DNA of 64,000 nt from UBA11591 sp040220895 (GCA_040220895.1 JAVJVY010000001.1:124001-188000), one strand, 5' to 3'; counted from the first letter of the stretch, positions 51,023 through 60,710 are shown. Program-made: numbers and translations. The notes: generated from the letters alone by a model not told the origin.

Positions 51023-52627
51023 TCAGCGTAACAACAACTTGCCAAACTTATAGTTTTTTTCCTTCTGCGAATAAAATAGTAATTCCTTGTTATCGGTCCA
51101 TAAAAATTGAGATGGCAGATACATCACCTCACCTTCATTGCTGCGATCAATCACAAAATTCGTAGGTAAACCGCTCGAGGTATAGGTTTGAATAGCCAGA
51201 CGCGAGCGATTAAATCTTGTCAACGGACGCCCTTGTTCCAAGAGCGCAGAGCCGTCCTCTGAAAAATTATCCTGGTCATCGTTGTAGCATATGAAGAGTT
51301 CATGTTCGGTGCTGAACGCCCCAAATGAGTAGAAAGGATTCTTGCGATCAACGGAGTGCTGTAATTTCGGTAAACGACGAACCGTTGAAACGTTACCGCT
51401 CCAATCCAGAAAGAACAAGACAATGTCACCATAGAAATAGTGCTTTTCGCAATTGACGATCATTTGTTGTTCATTAAAAGTTTCGGTGCAGCGCTCATCT
51501 CTGCGCAGGGCCTCCACCGCCAGGATAATCATTGAATTTGAAAACTGAACACTTTTTAACTGAAATTCTGAAGACGAGTTGTTCATATGACTGCTGCCCG
51601 GATAGATCCCGGTATTCCCAACCAGGGTGCGCGAGTAATCCCTGAGTCGTTTGACTGCATCTTCGATTTGACCGTATTGTTCTTTATTCAATTCGGTGAA
51701 TTTCCTAAGTGCCGTCTCACCGGTTTCACTGTCTATTTTAAACTGAACAAAACCCCGGAGTTTATAGTCATTGGGATAAGTGTAAAAAGCCGCCAGGTAT
51801 AAGTTCTGTTGTTCGTCCAGACCCATTTTTACCCCTTGTATCCAATTCCTTGTCAAGGCAAATTCGTATTCTTTCAATCTATCCTGAAAAGGCCGGTAAG
51901 AAAATAGTGTGTTCTTTAAGTTTAACAGATTTCCAAATCCACTTGATTTTTTAATTCCATAAGGGTTAATACTTGTTAAAATATAAACCGTTGAGGCGTC
52001 ATCCAAGATGATGTCGTCATAAGTGACCATTCTATCCTTGTAATTTAATTCTATCTCTTTCTCCCAGATCAACTCCAGGTCTTCATTGGTTACCTTCAAA
52101 TTAAAGGTTGAATAACCGGTGAGGGATGGATTGTGATGATGGATCAGGATACTGCGGCCATCAGGAGAAGAAGAAATGCCGAAGGGGATAAAGTCAGATT
52201 TGTCGGTTTGATGAACTTCATCCACGCGTTGTGATTCACCCAGTTGGTTTTGGTACGGGTCATAAAATTGATCACTCAATACTTTCAGCCCCAAATTCCG
52301 ATCATAGAACGAGGTGAATACGTGAATACTTCTTTTGGCAATGATGACATCTTCAAAATTCACGTCTGATTTATTGCCAATGATCCTTAAGCTCTTTTCG
52401 AATTTCAGACTTTCTTTATCGAATAAATTGAGGGTGACATTTACGCTGTTCCTGGGATTAGGATTAGATGAACTGACCACATAAAGGAACTGGCCATAGG
52501 TGCCTACGATGTCGTTGTACTGGTTCTCTTTATCAAATTCCTGTTCGTCGGTCCATTGCAGAGTCGCTTGCTGTGATGCAAGGTGAAGGCTGATGCAAAT
52601 CAAGCTCAATAGGAACAAATTCCTCAT
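51023..52627 (-). CDS. Large secreted protein of unknown function
   Basis: 534 residues from the ATG at 52627, with a signal peptide (MRNLFLLSLICISLHLASQQ). The body looks like a beta-propeller-type or repeated beta-sheet protein: many aspartate- and tyrosine-rich strands with no lipobox and no sorting tail. No known family is recognised. It is 24 bases after rlmN and 27 bases before the polyprenyl synthase gene, in the same direction. Confidence 0.7.
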   Translation of the reverse strand: MRNLFLLSLICISLHLASQQATLQWTDEQEFDKENQYNDIVGTYGQFLYVVSSSNPNPRNSVNVTLNLFDKESLKFEKSLRIIGNKSDVNFEDVIIAKRSIHVFTSFYDRNLGLKVLSDQFYDPYQNQLGESQRVDEVHQTDKSDFIPFGISSSPDGRSILIHHHNPSLTGYSTFNLKVTNEDLELIWEKEIELNYKDRMVTYDDIILDDASTVYILTSINPYGIKKSSGFGNLLNLKNTLFSYRPFQDRLKEYEFALTRNWIQGVKMGLDEQQNLYLAAFYTYPNDYKLRGFVQFKIDSETGETALRKFTELNKEQYGQIEDAVKRLRDYSRTLVGNTGIYPGSSHMNNSSSEFQLKSVQFSNSMIILAVEALRRDERCTETFNEQQMIVNCEKHYFYGDIVLFFLDWSGNVSTVRRLPKLQHSVDRKNPFYSFGAFSTEHELFICYNDDQDNFSEDGSALLEQGRPLTRFNRSRLAIQTYTSSGLPTNFVIDRSNEGEVMYLPSQFLWTDNKELLFYSQKEKNYKFGKLLLR

Positions 52628-52651
52628 TCCCTCAAAATTAAACAAAGCAAG

Positions 52652-53704
52652 TCAAGATTTTACACCTTTATTGGCCAACTGCCCGCAGGCGGCGTCAATA
52701 TCTTTTCCCCGGTTTCGTCTTACATTAACCACCAGATTTTTCGATTCAAGGTATTCGCTGAATGCATCGAGTTTGTCGTTCCGGGATTTTTTGAAATGGG
52801 CTCCTTGAATGGGATTATACTCGATCAAATTTATTTTACACGCAACCGCCTTGCAGAATTCGGCCAGTTCTTTTGCATCGGCCAAATCATCATTCAACCC
52901 TTGAAGCAGGATGTATTCAAAGGTCACTCTTGTTCCAGTTTTTTCCTGAAAATAAACCAAAGATTCAGAAAGCACCTCAAGATTGTTACTTTCATTGATA
53001 GGCATGATGCTGTTTCGCTTCTTATCATTGGCGGCATGAAGCGACAAAGCGAGTTGGAACTTCACCTTGTCATCACCCAGTCGCCTGATCATTTTGGCAA
53101 TTCCCGCAGTTGAAACGGTAATTCTTTTGGGAGACATGCCCATGCCTTCTTTCGAAATCAACATTTCAGTTGACCTTAACATTTCCTTGTAATTCAATAA
53201 TGGTTCACCCATGCCCATGTAAACTACGTTGCTTAAATGCCGTTCGTAATTATCGAGCGCCTGCTGATTCAACCTGACCACCTGATCGTACATTTCAAAG
53301 GCGCTTAAATTTCGGTTTAGCTTCATTTGTCCGGTGGCGCAAAACTTACAGGTCAAACTGCAGCCAACTTGAGAAGAAATGCAAGCCGTCATCCGCTTTT
53401 TCTGAGGAATGAGAACCCCTTCGATCACCTGATCATCATGGAGTTTAAAAGCGTTTTTAATGGTGCCATCGGTGCTTATCTGTACTCGGTGATCTTTCAG
53501 AACAGGGATAAAGTACACAGCTTCTAATTTTGAAATGAGGTCCTTTGGCAGATTTGTCATATTCGAAAACTCGGCTGCATTCTTTGTCCAAAGCCAATCG
53601 TAAACTTGTTTGGCCCGGTATGAGGGTTCATTAAATTCCGTGAAGGCGGTTTTCAGTGCGATTGGATCCAATTCCCTGATGTTGATCTTGCTCTCTGGTG
53701 TCAT
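52652..53704 (-). CDS. rlmN: Dual-specificity 23S rRNA/tRNA methyltransferase RlmN
   Basis: 350-residue radical SAM enzyme that methylates adenine at C2 in 23S rRNA (A2503) and some tRNAs. The iron-sulfur cysteines are in CSLTCKFCATGQM (CxxxCxxC), and the methylated cysteine near the C-terminus is in DAACGQLANKG. The length is normal. A -7-like TAATTTCG (53719-53712) ends seven bases before the ATG. It leads a reverse-strand block to dnaG. Confidence 0.97.
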   Translation of the reverse strand: MTPESKINIRELDPIALKTAFTEFNEPSYRAKQVYDWLWTKNAAEFSNMTNLPKDLISKLEAVYFIPVLKDHRVQISTDGTIKNAFKLHDDQVIEGVLIPQKKRMTACISSQVGCSLTCKFCATGQMKLNRNLSAFEMYDQVVRLNQQALDNYERHLSNVVYMGMGEPLLNYKEMLRSTEMLISKEGMGMSPKRITVSTAGIAKMIRRLGDDKVKFQLALSLHAANDKKRNSIMPINESNNLEVLSESLVYFQEKTGTRVTFEYILLQGLNDDLADAKELAEFCKAVACKINLIEYNPIQGAHFKKSRNDKLDAFSEYLESKNLVVNVRRNRGKDIDAACGQLANKGVKS

Positions 53705-53744
53705 GATGCCGCGAAATTACGCATTCGAAAGATAGATTTACTCA

Positions 53745-53777
53745 CAAATCAACTACAGCAGAACACCCTGTGATTTG
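53745..53777. repeat. Inverted repeat in the queA-rlmN gap
   Basis: CAAATCA, 19 bases, then TGATTTG form a 7-base-pair inverted repeat in the 212-base gap 53705-53916. It is AT-rich with a long loop and no T-run. The remainder of the gap holds nothing else I can support. Confidence 0.25.
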
Positions 53778-53916
53778 ATTTTCAATGGATAAATGAAATA
53801 AAAACTTCTGAAAAGTCATCCGACATTGACCACAGGCAATAGCCCAATTCACACCATTTTTTAGATTCGGCGGTAACTTAAAACGAAGCTGGATTTAAGC
53901 TGTACAGGAATAAAAC

Positions 53917-54963
53917 CTAAAGAATCAACATTGCATCACCGTAAGTAAAGAAGCGATACTTTTCCTTGATGGCCAATTTATAAGCTTCCATGATGAGGTC
54001 ATATCCACCAAAGGCCGATGTCATCATTAATAAGGTTGACTCCGGAGTGTGAAGATTGGTGATCATGGCGTCTGCAATACTGAATTCGTAAGGAGGAAAA
54101 ATAAAACGATTTGTCCAACCTGCGTATGGCTTCAATTCCCCAATCGTGCTTACCGATGATTCCAGTGCACGCATACTGGTCGTGCCCACACAGACAACCT
54201 TGTGTTTGGCTTTTTTGGCAGCATTTACCTTAGTTGCCGTTTCCTCTGTAATAAAGGCTTCTTCGGAATCCATTTTATGTTTTGTGAGATCTTCTACTTC
54301 CACGGGACGGAATGTTCCCAAGCCCACGTGCAACGTAACTTCGGTGAATTCAATGCCCTTGATTTCCATGCGTTTCATCAGGTTCTTACTAAAATGAAGA
54401 CCAGCCGTTGGCGCAGCAACCGCTCCTTCGTGCTTGGCATAGACGGTTTGGTACCGCTCTTCGTCTTCGGGTTCCACTTCACGCTTTAAGTATTTCGGGA
54501 TTGGGGTTTCACCGAGGCGTTCAATGATAGTTTTGAATTCTTCATATGGACCGTCGAACAAAAAGCGCAGCGTCCTTCCTCTTGATGTCGTGTTGTCAAT
54601 CACTTCGGCTACCAGGTCGTCGTCACCAAAATAAAGCTTATTCCCGATTCGGATCTTTCTGGCCGGATCGACCAATACGTCCCAAAGCAGGCTTTCTCTG
54701 TTTAACTCCCGCAAAAGAAAAACTTCGATACGGGCTCCGGTTTTTTCCTTGTTTCCGTATAATCTGGCCGGAAAGACCTTGGTATTGTTCAAGACAAACA
54801 GGTCACCTTCATCAAAATATTCGATGAGATCCTTGAACATTTTGTGCTCAATTTTTCCGGTATCCCGGTGCACAACCATCATTCGCGACTCATCCCTGTT
54901 ATGGGCGGGGTGTTCTGCTAATAAACCTTCTGGGAGCTTAAACTTAAACTTGGACAACTTCAT
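53917..54963 (-). CDS. queA: S-adenosylmethionine:tRNA ribosyltransferase-isomerase
   Basis: 348-residue enzyme of queuosine synthesis that transfers the ribosyl part of SAM to 7-aminomethyl-7-deazaguanine in tRNA. It shows LPEGLLAEHPAHNRDESRMM at the start, DLFVLNNTKVFPARLYG, and GAVAAPTAGLHFSKNLM in the middle. The length is normal. A good promoter precedes it even though it follows truB by 77 bases, so it can be made separately from the ftsX block. Confidence 0.97.
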   Translation of the reverse strand: MKLSKFKFKLPEGLLAEHPAHNRDESRMMVVHRDTGKIEHKMFKDLIEYFDEGDLFVLNNTKVFPARLYGNKEKTGARIEVFLLRELNRESLLWDVLVDPARKIRIGNKLYFGDDDLVAEVIDNTTSRGRTLRFLFDGPYEEFKTIIERLGETPIPKYLKREVEPEDEERYQTVYAKHEGAVAAPTAGLHFSKNLMKRMEIKGIEFTEVTLHVGLGTFRPVEVEDLTKHKMDSEEAFITEETATKVNAAKKAKHKVVCVGTTSMRALESSVSTIGELKPYAGWTNRFIFPPYEFSIADAMITNLHTPESTLLMMTSAFGGYDLIMEAYKLAIKEKYRFFTYGDAMLIL

Positions 54964-54997
54964 ACTTACGGGTATTGTGTTGAAAATTTCAGGTTGG

Positions 54998-55029
54998 CAA
55001 AAGTATTAAATTAAAACAGAACATTTCAA
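54998..55029 (-). promoter_or_regulatory. Promoter of queA
   Basis: TTG (55029-55027), 21 bases, then an exact TACTTTTG (55005-54998), in sequence and spacing a full match to the Bacteroidota consensus; the ATG is 34 bases downstream. The TTG is in the loop of the truB hairpin. Confidence 0.65.
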
Positions 55030-55037
55030 CCTGTTTT
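55013..55037 (-). terminator. Hairpin after truB, possible weak terminator
   Basis: AAAACAG, an 11-base loop, then CTGTTTT form a 7-base-pair stem four bases after the truB stop, followed on the minus strand by AATTTAATAC. It overlaps the queA promoter, which hints that ftsX-block messages end here and queA is restarted. Confidence 0.4.
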
Positions 55038-55040
55038 CTT

Positions 55041-55730
55041 TTACTCTTCAGGCTTTTTCAGAAGCTCGATCAATTCATCTATACTCAGGGCACTCTCCAC
55101 CCGGTGGGGCCCAATGGCAGTGCGCCTTAAAGCTTTTAAATAAGCACCGGAATTTAATGCTATACCAAAATCGCGGGCAAGACTTCTGATGTAGGTGCCC
55201 TTGCTGCAGCGAACATTGAAATGAACTTCGAGTCCTTCCCTTCCCGTAATCTGAAAATTTACGATCTCGATTTGCCTTTCGGGCAGTTCTATCTTTTCAC
55301 CCTTCCTTGCCAGGTGATATGCACGTTCTCCCTGATGCCATTTGGCAGAGTACAATGGCGGCTGCTGCCATTGAATACCAATCATGCTCGACGCTTTTTC
55401 GGCGATCAATTCATTTGATATGTGGTCGGTCGGGAAGGTTTCCGAGACTTTGGTTTCCCTGTCCAGCGAAGGTGTGATACCTCCTAATTGTATCGTCCCT
55501 GTATATTCTTTTTCCAAGTCCTGAAACTCATTTATCAATTTGGTCATTGGTCCATAACAAAGAATAAGCAGGCCGCTGGCAAGAGGATCCAAGGTGCCAG
55601 CATGTCCGATCTTGACCTTTTGACCATGGTGGTGCTTCAATAAAAATTTGACCTTTTTTACAACATTGAACGACGTCCACATCAGAGGTTTATCTACTAA
55701 AAAATAGCCCTTTGGAGGATCAAGATTCAA
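55041..55730 (-). CDS. truB: tRNA pseudouridine(55) synthase
   Basis: 229-residue enzyme that makes pseudouridine 55 in tRNA. The catalytic aspartate is D48 in GHAGTLDPLASGLL, at the same number as E. coli. The enzyme is shorter than E. coli TruB and lacks the PUA domain, as often in Bacteroidota. The start is a TTG at 55730 overlapping uppP by 11 bases; it gives MNLDPPKGYFLVDKPLMWTS, matching homologues, and no ATG is available. Confidence 0.95.
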   Translation of the reverse strand: MNLDPPKGYFLVDKPLMWTSFNVVKKVKFLLKHHHGQKVKIGHAGTLDPLASGLLILCYGPMTKLINEFQDLEKEYTGTIQLGGITPSLDRETKVSETFPTDHISNELIAEKASSMIGIQWQQPPLYSAKWHQGERAYHLARKGEKIELPERQIEIVNFQITGREGLEVHFNVRCSKGTYIRSLARDFGIALNSGAYLKALRRTAIGPHRVESALSIDELIELLKKPEE

Positions 55731-56517
55731 AACTTACAAGGGTATAGGCGATGGAAATAAGGCCTACCACAAAGCAGTAATAGGCAAAATACTTGAGTTT
55801 ACTCCGCTTGACGAGTTGGATCATCCATTGGCAAGCCAAAAGTCCAACAAAAAAAGCAGACAGAAATCCCAGGGTAAGGGGCACTAAAAGTTCACCGGTC
55901 AAGTCTATCTTGGCATCCATAAGATCTTTTGCCATCTTTCCAAGTATTAAGGGAACAACCATCAAAAATGAGAAGCGCGCCGCATCCGTCCGGTTAATTC
56001 CCAGCAGGACGGCTGTAGAAATAGTGGCACCGGATCGGGAAATACCGGGCAGAATTGCAATGGCCTGAGCAAAGCCCACAAGAAGCGTATTGGCAAAAGT
56101 CAGTTTATGATTACGCGAAGGTGCATAATCGGTAACCAGTAAAAGGATTCCTGTCAATAGCAACATACTTCCCACAAGAAAAACATTGCCACCAAACAGG
56201 CCCTCGATGATATCATTGTAGAACAGCCCAATAAAAGCCGCGGGAATCATTGACATAATGATGAAAATGCCAAATTGCAGAGATTCACGATCACGCTCAA
56301 CAACGGCGGCACGCAAAATCGCAGTTATGTCCTTTCTGAAGATAACGATGGTACTCAAGGCAGTTGCCGCATGAACTACGACAGAAAACAGCAAAGGGTC
56401 TGCAGGATGAACGTTCAGTATGGCCTTTCCCAGCTCGATATGGCCACTACTGCTGACTGGTAAAAACTCGGTTAAGCCCTGGATGATACCAAGGATAATG
56501 GCTTCAATGGCCGACAT
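55720..56517 (-). CDS. uppP: Undecaprenyl-diphosphatase
   Basis: 265-residue membrane enzyme of the BacA family that dephosphorylates undecaprenyl diphosphate to recycle the lipid carrier of cell-wall synthesis. It has eight hydrophobic segments, the motif LPVSSSGHIELGKA near the start and GISRSGATISTAVL in the middle, which carry the catalytic glutamate, serine and arginine residues. It is 10 bases after the DUF3098 gene and overlaps truB by 11 bases. Confidence 0.97.
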   Translation of the reverse strand: MSAIEAIILGIIQGLTEFLPVSSSGHIELGKAILNVHPADPLLFSVVVHAATALSTIVIFRKDITAILRAAVVERDRESLQFGIFIIMSMIPAAFIGLFYNDIIEGLFGGNVFLVGSMLLLTGILLLVTDYAPSRNHKLTFANTLLVGFAQAIAILPGISRSGATISTAVLLGINRTDAARFSFLMVVPLILGKMAKDLMDAKIDLTGELLVPLTLGFLSAFFVGLLACQWMIQLVKRSKLKYFAYYCFVVGLISIAYTLVSFES

Positions 56518-56527
56518 TTACTTCGGC

Positions 56528-56761
56528 TTAGTTGGATTTTTTTATGATGGCAATCAGCACTGTAGCAAAACCTGCCAAGATGATCAACGGAGCCAGTGTA
56601 ATTCTCGTGAAAGAAAAAATCTCTGGGTTGAAAACGTTTGGATCGTCCGATCCACCTCCTATCATTAAAATATTTCCAACAATCAAAATGGCAATTCCTA
56701 TAATCAACCACTTGTAGTTTTCGCGCCCAAAGGCAAATTCATTCTCTTTTTCTTTTTCCAT
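56528..56761 (-). CDS. DUF3098 family small membrane protein
   Basis: 77 residues with two membrane helices (about 19-36 and 52-73) and a short periplasmic or cytosolic loop (GGGSDDPNVFNPEIFSFTR). The family is typical of Bacteroidota and nearly always lies between ftsX and uppP; its function is unknown. Spacing to the neighbours is 9 and 10 bases, so it is cotranscribed with them. Confidence 0.88.
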   Translation of the reverse strand: MEKEKENEFAFGRENYKWLIIGIAILIVGNILMIGGGSDDPNVFNPEIFSFTRITLAPLIILAGFATVLIAIIKKSN

Positions 56762-56770
56762 CTTATTTGA

Positions 56771-57655
56771 TTAATAGTATAGATCTCCCGTTTGCGCCCT
56801 CAGGTATTTAGATACTGCCAAAGAAGTCGAAAGCCAGGAAATTATAATTCCCAAAGCCATCACAAGACTGAACAGGGAAATGTACAGCTCAATATTCTGC
56901 AAATCTATTAATTCCGGAAGGTTTTGTTGGGTTAGGTAAAATACTCCATAGAGCAAAATGATGGCCAGCAGCGCACTGATGATGCCGTTTACAATTCCTT
57001 TCCAGACCAAGGGGCGACGGATAAATCCGTGGGTGGCTCCGACCAGTTGCATTGTCTTTATTAAAAAGCGTTGAGAGTAGATGGACAATCGAATGGTATT
57101 GTTGATTAGACCAACGGCAATGATCAAAAGCAGTCCACTGAAAACCAACAACATAAGGCTGATTTTTTGCACATTATCGTTGATCAGCACGGCCAGGTCT
57201 TTGCGAATGTCCACCTCGTGTATCTGGGGGTTGTCGAGCAAGCGGCCTTCAAATACGTTCAAACTGTCGGGGTGGGCGTACTCAGGGTTTAGACGAATGT
57301 CAATGGAAGACAACAGTGGATTGTATTCCAGGAAGGCCATAAAATCTTCTTCTTCTCCGAGTTCATCTCTTAATATTTCCACCGCTCTCTCTTCGTCGAT
57401 GTATTCCGTGGATTTCACATAGATCTCGGCATCCAGGGTTTTTTTTAGCTGAATAACGTCGGCCTCTTTTACATTCTTGTTCAGGTAGATCGAAAAACCA
57501 ATGTTCTCCTTGGCGTAATCAGAAAGCATTTTCGCATTCAAAAGAATCAGGCCAAGAAGCCCAAGAACAAAAAGAACAAGGGACATTCCCACGATGGTCG
57601 AGATGTTAGTTGACCCATATCTCCTTGCAGGTTTGTTTTGTTTTTCTTCCGTCAT
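56771..57655 (-). CDS. ftsX: Cell division protein FtsX
   Basis: 294-residue permease-like part of the FtsEX complex, which links ATP hydrolysis by FtsE to peptidoglycan hydrolases at the septum. It has one N-terminal helix (about 17-43), an extracytoplasmic domain and three C-terminal helices (about 165-285). FtsE is not in this window. I chose the ATG at 57655 because it lies 17 bases after a -7 element; the longer alternative from 57703 begins on the -33 TTG itself. It heads the ftsX-DUF3098-uppP-truB order seen widely in Bacteroidota. Confidence 0.93.
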   Translation of the reverse strand: MTEEKQNKPARRYGSTNISTIVGMSLVLFVLGLLGLILLNAKMLSDYAKENIGFSIYLNKNVKEADVIQLKKTLDAEIYVKSTEYIDEERAVEILRDELGEEEDFMAFLEYNPLLSSIDIRLNPEYAHPDSLNVFEGRLLDNPQIHEVDIRKDLAVLINDNVQKISLMLLVFSGLLLIIAVGLINNTIRLSIYSQRFLIKTMQLVGATHGFIRRPLVWKGIVNGIISALLAIILLYGVFYLTQQNLPELIDLQNIELYISLFSLVMALGIIISWLSTSLAVSKYLRAQTGDLYY

Positions 57656-57672
57656 TTCATGGGGATTGCCGG

Positions 57673-57703
57673 CTAAATTATCATTAATGCCTCTTATACG
57701 CAA
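57673..57703 (-). promoter_or_regulatory. Promoter of the ftsX operon
   Basis: TTG (57703-57701), 20 bases, then TAATTTAG (57680-57673), one mismatch to TAnnTTTG, 17 bases before the ATG at 57655. It also supports that start codon. Confidence 0.5.
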
Positions 57704-57765
57704 TAGTGCTTCGGTTCATCCCTCGAATTATTCCTAAATTCGCGACCTCAGAGCCTATGTGACCT

Positions 57766-60678
57766 ATGAATTACGAGCATCGATCGATCGAAAAAAAATG
57801 GCAAAAGAATTGGGAAGAGAAAAATACCTTCCGAACTGAGATCCTCCCGGAAAAGAAGAAATATTACGTACTTGACATGTTTCCTTACCCCTCGGGTGCC
57901 GGACTGCACGTGGGTCACCCCCTGGGCTACATCGCCAGTGATATTCTTGCGCGATATAAAAGGCTGACAGGGTTTAATGTGTTGCACCCCATGGGATTCG
58001 ACTCCTTTGGTCTTCCTGCCGAACAGTATGCCATTCAGACAGGACAGCACCCGGCAAAAACAACAGAAAAGAACATTGATCGGTACCGCGAGCAGTTAAA
58101 AAGTCTTGGCTTTTCTTACGATTGGGAGCGAGAAGTTCAGACATCAGACCCTTCATATTACCGTTGGACTCAATGGATATTTCTACAACTGTTTGACTCC
58201 TGGTATGACAAGAAAGCAAATGCAGCGAGGCACATTGACGAATTGATCAGCTTCTTTGAAAAAGAGGGAAACACCACTATTCAGGCTTCACATTCATGCC
58301 AACTAAGCTTTGATGCTGAACAGTGGAAAAGTTTTGACGAGAAAACCAGATCAGATGTCCTTCTGGATTATAGATTGACCTATCTGGCAGAGACCGTGGT
58401 CAATTGGTGCCCGGAACTTGGAACAGTATTGGCCAACGACGAGGTCAAAGAAGGACTCTCAGAAAGAGGTGGCTATCCTGTTGTGCAAAAAAAAATGCGC
58501 CAGTGGATGATGCGCATCACGGCATATGCGGACAGGCTTTTGGATGGGCTCGAAAAATTAGATTGGAGTGATTCAGTAAAAGACATGCAACGCAATTGGA
58601 TTGGACGATCTGAAGGTGCAAGTGTGTTTTTTGAAATTGAGAAAAGAAAGGACCTGATCGAGGTATTCACTACCAGACCGGACACCTTATTTGGTGTTTC
58701 TTTCATGGTCCTGGCACCCGAACATCCCTTGGTCGGAAGCCTTGTGACTTCGGAACATAAGGAATCCGTGTTAAATTATGTCGAGCAAGCCTCGCGAAAA
58801 TCGGAACGAGATCGCATAAGCGAGGTTAAAAAAGTCAGTGGCGTTTTCACTGGCTCTTATGCCTTGCACCCCCTTAACAAAGAAAAACTACCCATTTATA
58901 TTTCGGATTACGTCTTGTTAGGCTATGGGACGGGTGCCATTATGGCTGTGCCCTCCGGCGATCAGCGGGACTGGAATTTTGCACGGGCCTTTGACTTGCC
59001 TATTCCCAATGTCATTGAAGGGGCTGATATTTCGGAGGGAGCTGATGAATCAAAAGGCGGCCGATTGATCAACTCAGATTTTCTGAACGGAATGCCTGTA
59101 GAAAAAGCCATTAAAGCCATGTTAGGTCATTTGGAGGAAAAAAATATCGGGCTTCGTAAAATTCAATACCGGCTGCGCGATGCCGTTTTTAGCCGCCAAC
59201 GGTATTGGGGCGAACCAATTCCAATCTACTTTAACGATGGTATCCCAATGGCAATGGACGAATCAGAGCTTCCACTCGAACTGCCCGAGGTAGATAAATA
59301 CCTTCCAACCAAAGAAGGTGACCCGCCCCTGGCCAGAGCTGAAGGTTGGCATACACCGGAAGGCTTTCCCATTGAAGCCAACACCATGCCCGGTTGGGCC
59401 GGCTCTTCATGGTATCTTTTCAGGTACATGGATCCGACTAATACCATAGAACCGTTCTCTCAGAAAAACGTGAATTACTGGAGAAACGTGGACTTTTATG
59501 TTGGCGGAGCTGAACACGCCACCGGGCATTTATTGTATTCGAGGTTCTGGACAAAATTCCTGTACGATACAGGTAAATTACCCGAGGACGAGCCCTTCAA
59601 GAAAATGCTGAATCAAGGCATGATCCAGGGAAAATCGGCCATCATTCACCGATATAACATCGGTTACATCGACCGCGAAGATGGTCAGATCAAAACGCGT
59701 GAAACCAATCTTTACCTTTCTAATCACTTCGCCCGGAATTTACAAGATGGGAAATACGGACCCAAAGACCTTGAGCGCCTCATTGACGAAAAATACGGCA
59801 AAGGTTATGCCAGGGAGCACCATTTAATCAGTCCCAACATAGAAATCGCGCCTGCTACGCGCATCCATGTGGATGTCAACCTGGTGGATGGCGAAGAACT
59901 GGATGTCATTGCCTTCAAACAATGGCAACCGCGATTTAAAGATGCTATTTTCTTATTCGAAGAAGATGAAAAATTCATTATCCTTTGCGAAGTAGAGAAG
60001 ATGTCAAAGACCAAGTTCAATGTCATCAATCCCGATGAATTGATAGAACGCTATGGTGCCGACAGTCTGCGGTGCTATGAGATGTTCCTCGGTCCCGTGG
60101 AGCAACACAAGCCCTGGGATCAAAAGGGAATTGAGGGAGTCTCGAGGTTTCTTAAACGTTTTTGGGCCTTATTCCATGAGGGAACTGACTTCATGGTCTT
60201 GGATGACAAGGCTCCCTTAGAAGCGAAAAAAGCCTTTCACAAGTTTCTTAAAAAAGTGAGTGATGATATTGAACGCCTTTCTTTTAATACCGTAGTAAGC
60301 GAATTCATGATCCTCACAAATGCCCTGGTCGCTATGAAATGTCGTTCCAGGGAAATACTCGAACCTTTTGTTATTGCTATTTCACCATATGCCCCGCACA
60401 TCGCAGAAGAACTTTGGGAGAAACTCGGTCATAAATCGTCCGTCACCTTTGCGAAATTTCCATTACACGACGATTCATATTTAAAAGAAGACAATGTGAA
60501 ATACCCCATTTCCTTTAATGGAAAAGTCCGGTTTACCCTAGAAGTTGAATCAGGCACTGCGGGCGACTTATTGCAAAAAATGGTTCTGGAGCACGAAGAC
60601 AGCCAGCGTTGGCTGGAAGGAAAAAACCCAAAAAAGGTCATCATTGTTCCAAATAAAATTGTGAACATCGTAGTTTAA
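57766..60678 (+). CDS. leuS: Leucyl-tRNA synthetase
   Basis: 970-residue class I synthetase that loads leucine on its tRNA. It has the HVGH version of the HIGH motif at 48-51 (SGAGLHVGHPLGY), the CP1 editing domain (TTRPDTLFGVSFMVLAPEHP region and following), and KMSKT at 745-749. Compared with E. coli (860 residues), a long insertion of about 100 residues precedes the KMSKT motif (about residues 630-740, with EELDVIAFKQWQPRF), a feature I recall as usual in Bacteroidota. The start is 24 bases after a weak -7-like TAAATTCG at 57735-57742. It is divergent from ftsX. Confidence 0.97.
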   Translation: MNYEHRSIEKKWQKNWEEKNTFRTEILPEKKKYYVLDMFPYPSGAGLHVGHPLGYIASDILARYKRLTGFNVLHPMGFDSFGLPAEQYAIQTGQHPAKTTEKNIDRYREQLKSLGFSYDWEREVQTSDPSYYRWTQWIFLQLFDSWYDKKANAARHIDELISFFEKEGNTTIQASHSCQLSFDAEQWKSFDEKTRSDVLLDYRLTYLAETVVNWCPELGTVLANDEVKEGLSERGGYPVVQKKMRQWMMRITAYADRLLDGLEKLDWSDSVKDMQRNWIGRSEGASVFFEIEKRKDLIEVFTTRPDTLFGVSFMVLAPEHPLVGSLVTSEHKESVLNYVEQASRKSERDRISEVKKVSGVFTGSYALHPLNKEKLPIYISDYVLLGYGTGAIMAVPSGDQRDWNFARAFDLPIPNVIEGADISEGADESKGGRLINSDFLNGMPVEKAIKAMLGHLEEKNIGLRKIQYRLRDAVFSRQRYWGEPIPIYFNDGIPMAMDESELPLELPEVDKYLPTKEGDPPLARAEGWHTPEGFPIEANTMPGWAGSSWYLFRYMDPTNTIEPFSQKNVNYWRNVDFYVGGAEHATGHLLYSRFWTKFLYDTGKLPEDEPFKKMLNQGMIQGKSAIIHRYNIGYIDREDGQIKTRETNLYLSNHFARNLQDGKYGPKDLERLIDEKYGKGYAREHHLISPNIEIAPATRIHVDVNLVDGEELDVIAFKQWQPRFKDAIFLFEEDEKFIILCEVEKMSKTKFNVINPDELIERYGADSLRCYEMFLGPVEQHKPWDQKGIEGVSRFLKRFWALFHEGTDFMVLDDKAPLEAKKAFHKFLKKVSDDIERLSFNTVVSEFMILTNALVAMKCRSREILEPFVIAISPYAPHIAEELWEKLGHKSSVTFAKFPLHDDSYLKEDNVKYPISFNGKVRFTLEVESGTAGDLLQKMVLEHEDSQRWLEGKNPKKVIIVPNKIVNIVV

Positions 60679-60710
60679 GACTCAACTTAGATTGTAAATT
60701 TAGAGTCTTA
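60676..60710 (+). repeat. Inverted repeat between leuS and the DUF3108 gene
   Basis: TAAGACTC, a 19-base loop, then GAGTCTTA form an 8-base-pair stem that begins with the leuS stop codon (TAA). No T-run follows. It could weaken read-through into the next gene. Confidence 0.35.

Noticed and set aside
57656..57703. A longer ftsX starting at 57703
   Set aside because: Its first codon would be the -33 TTG of the promoter; the shorter start fits homologues and promoter spacing.
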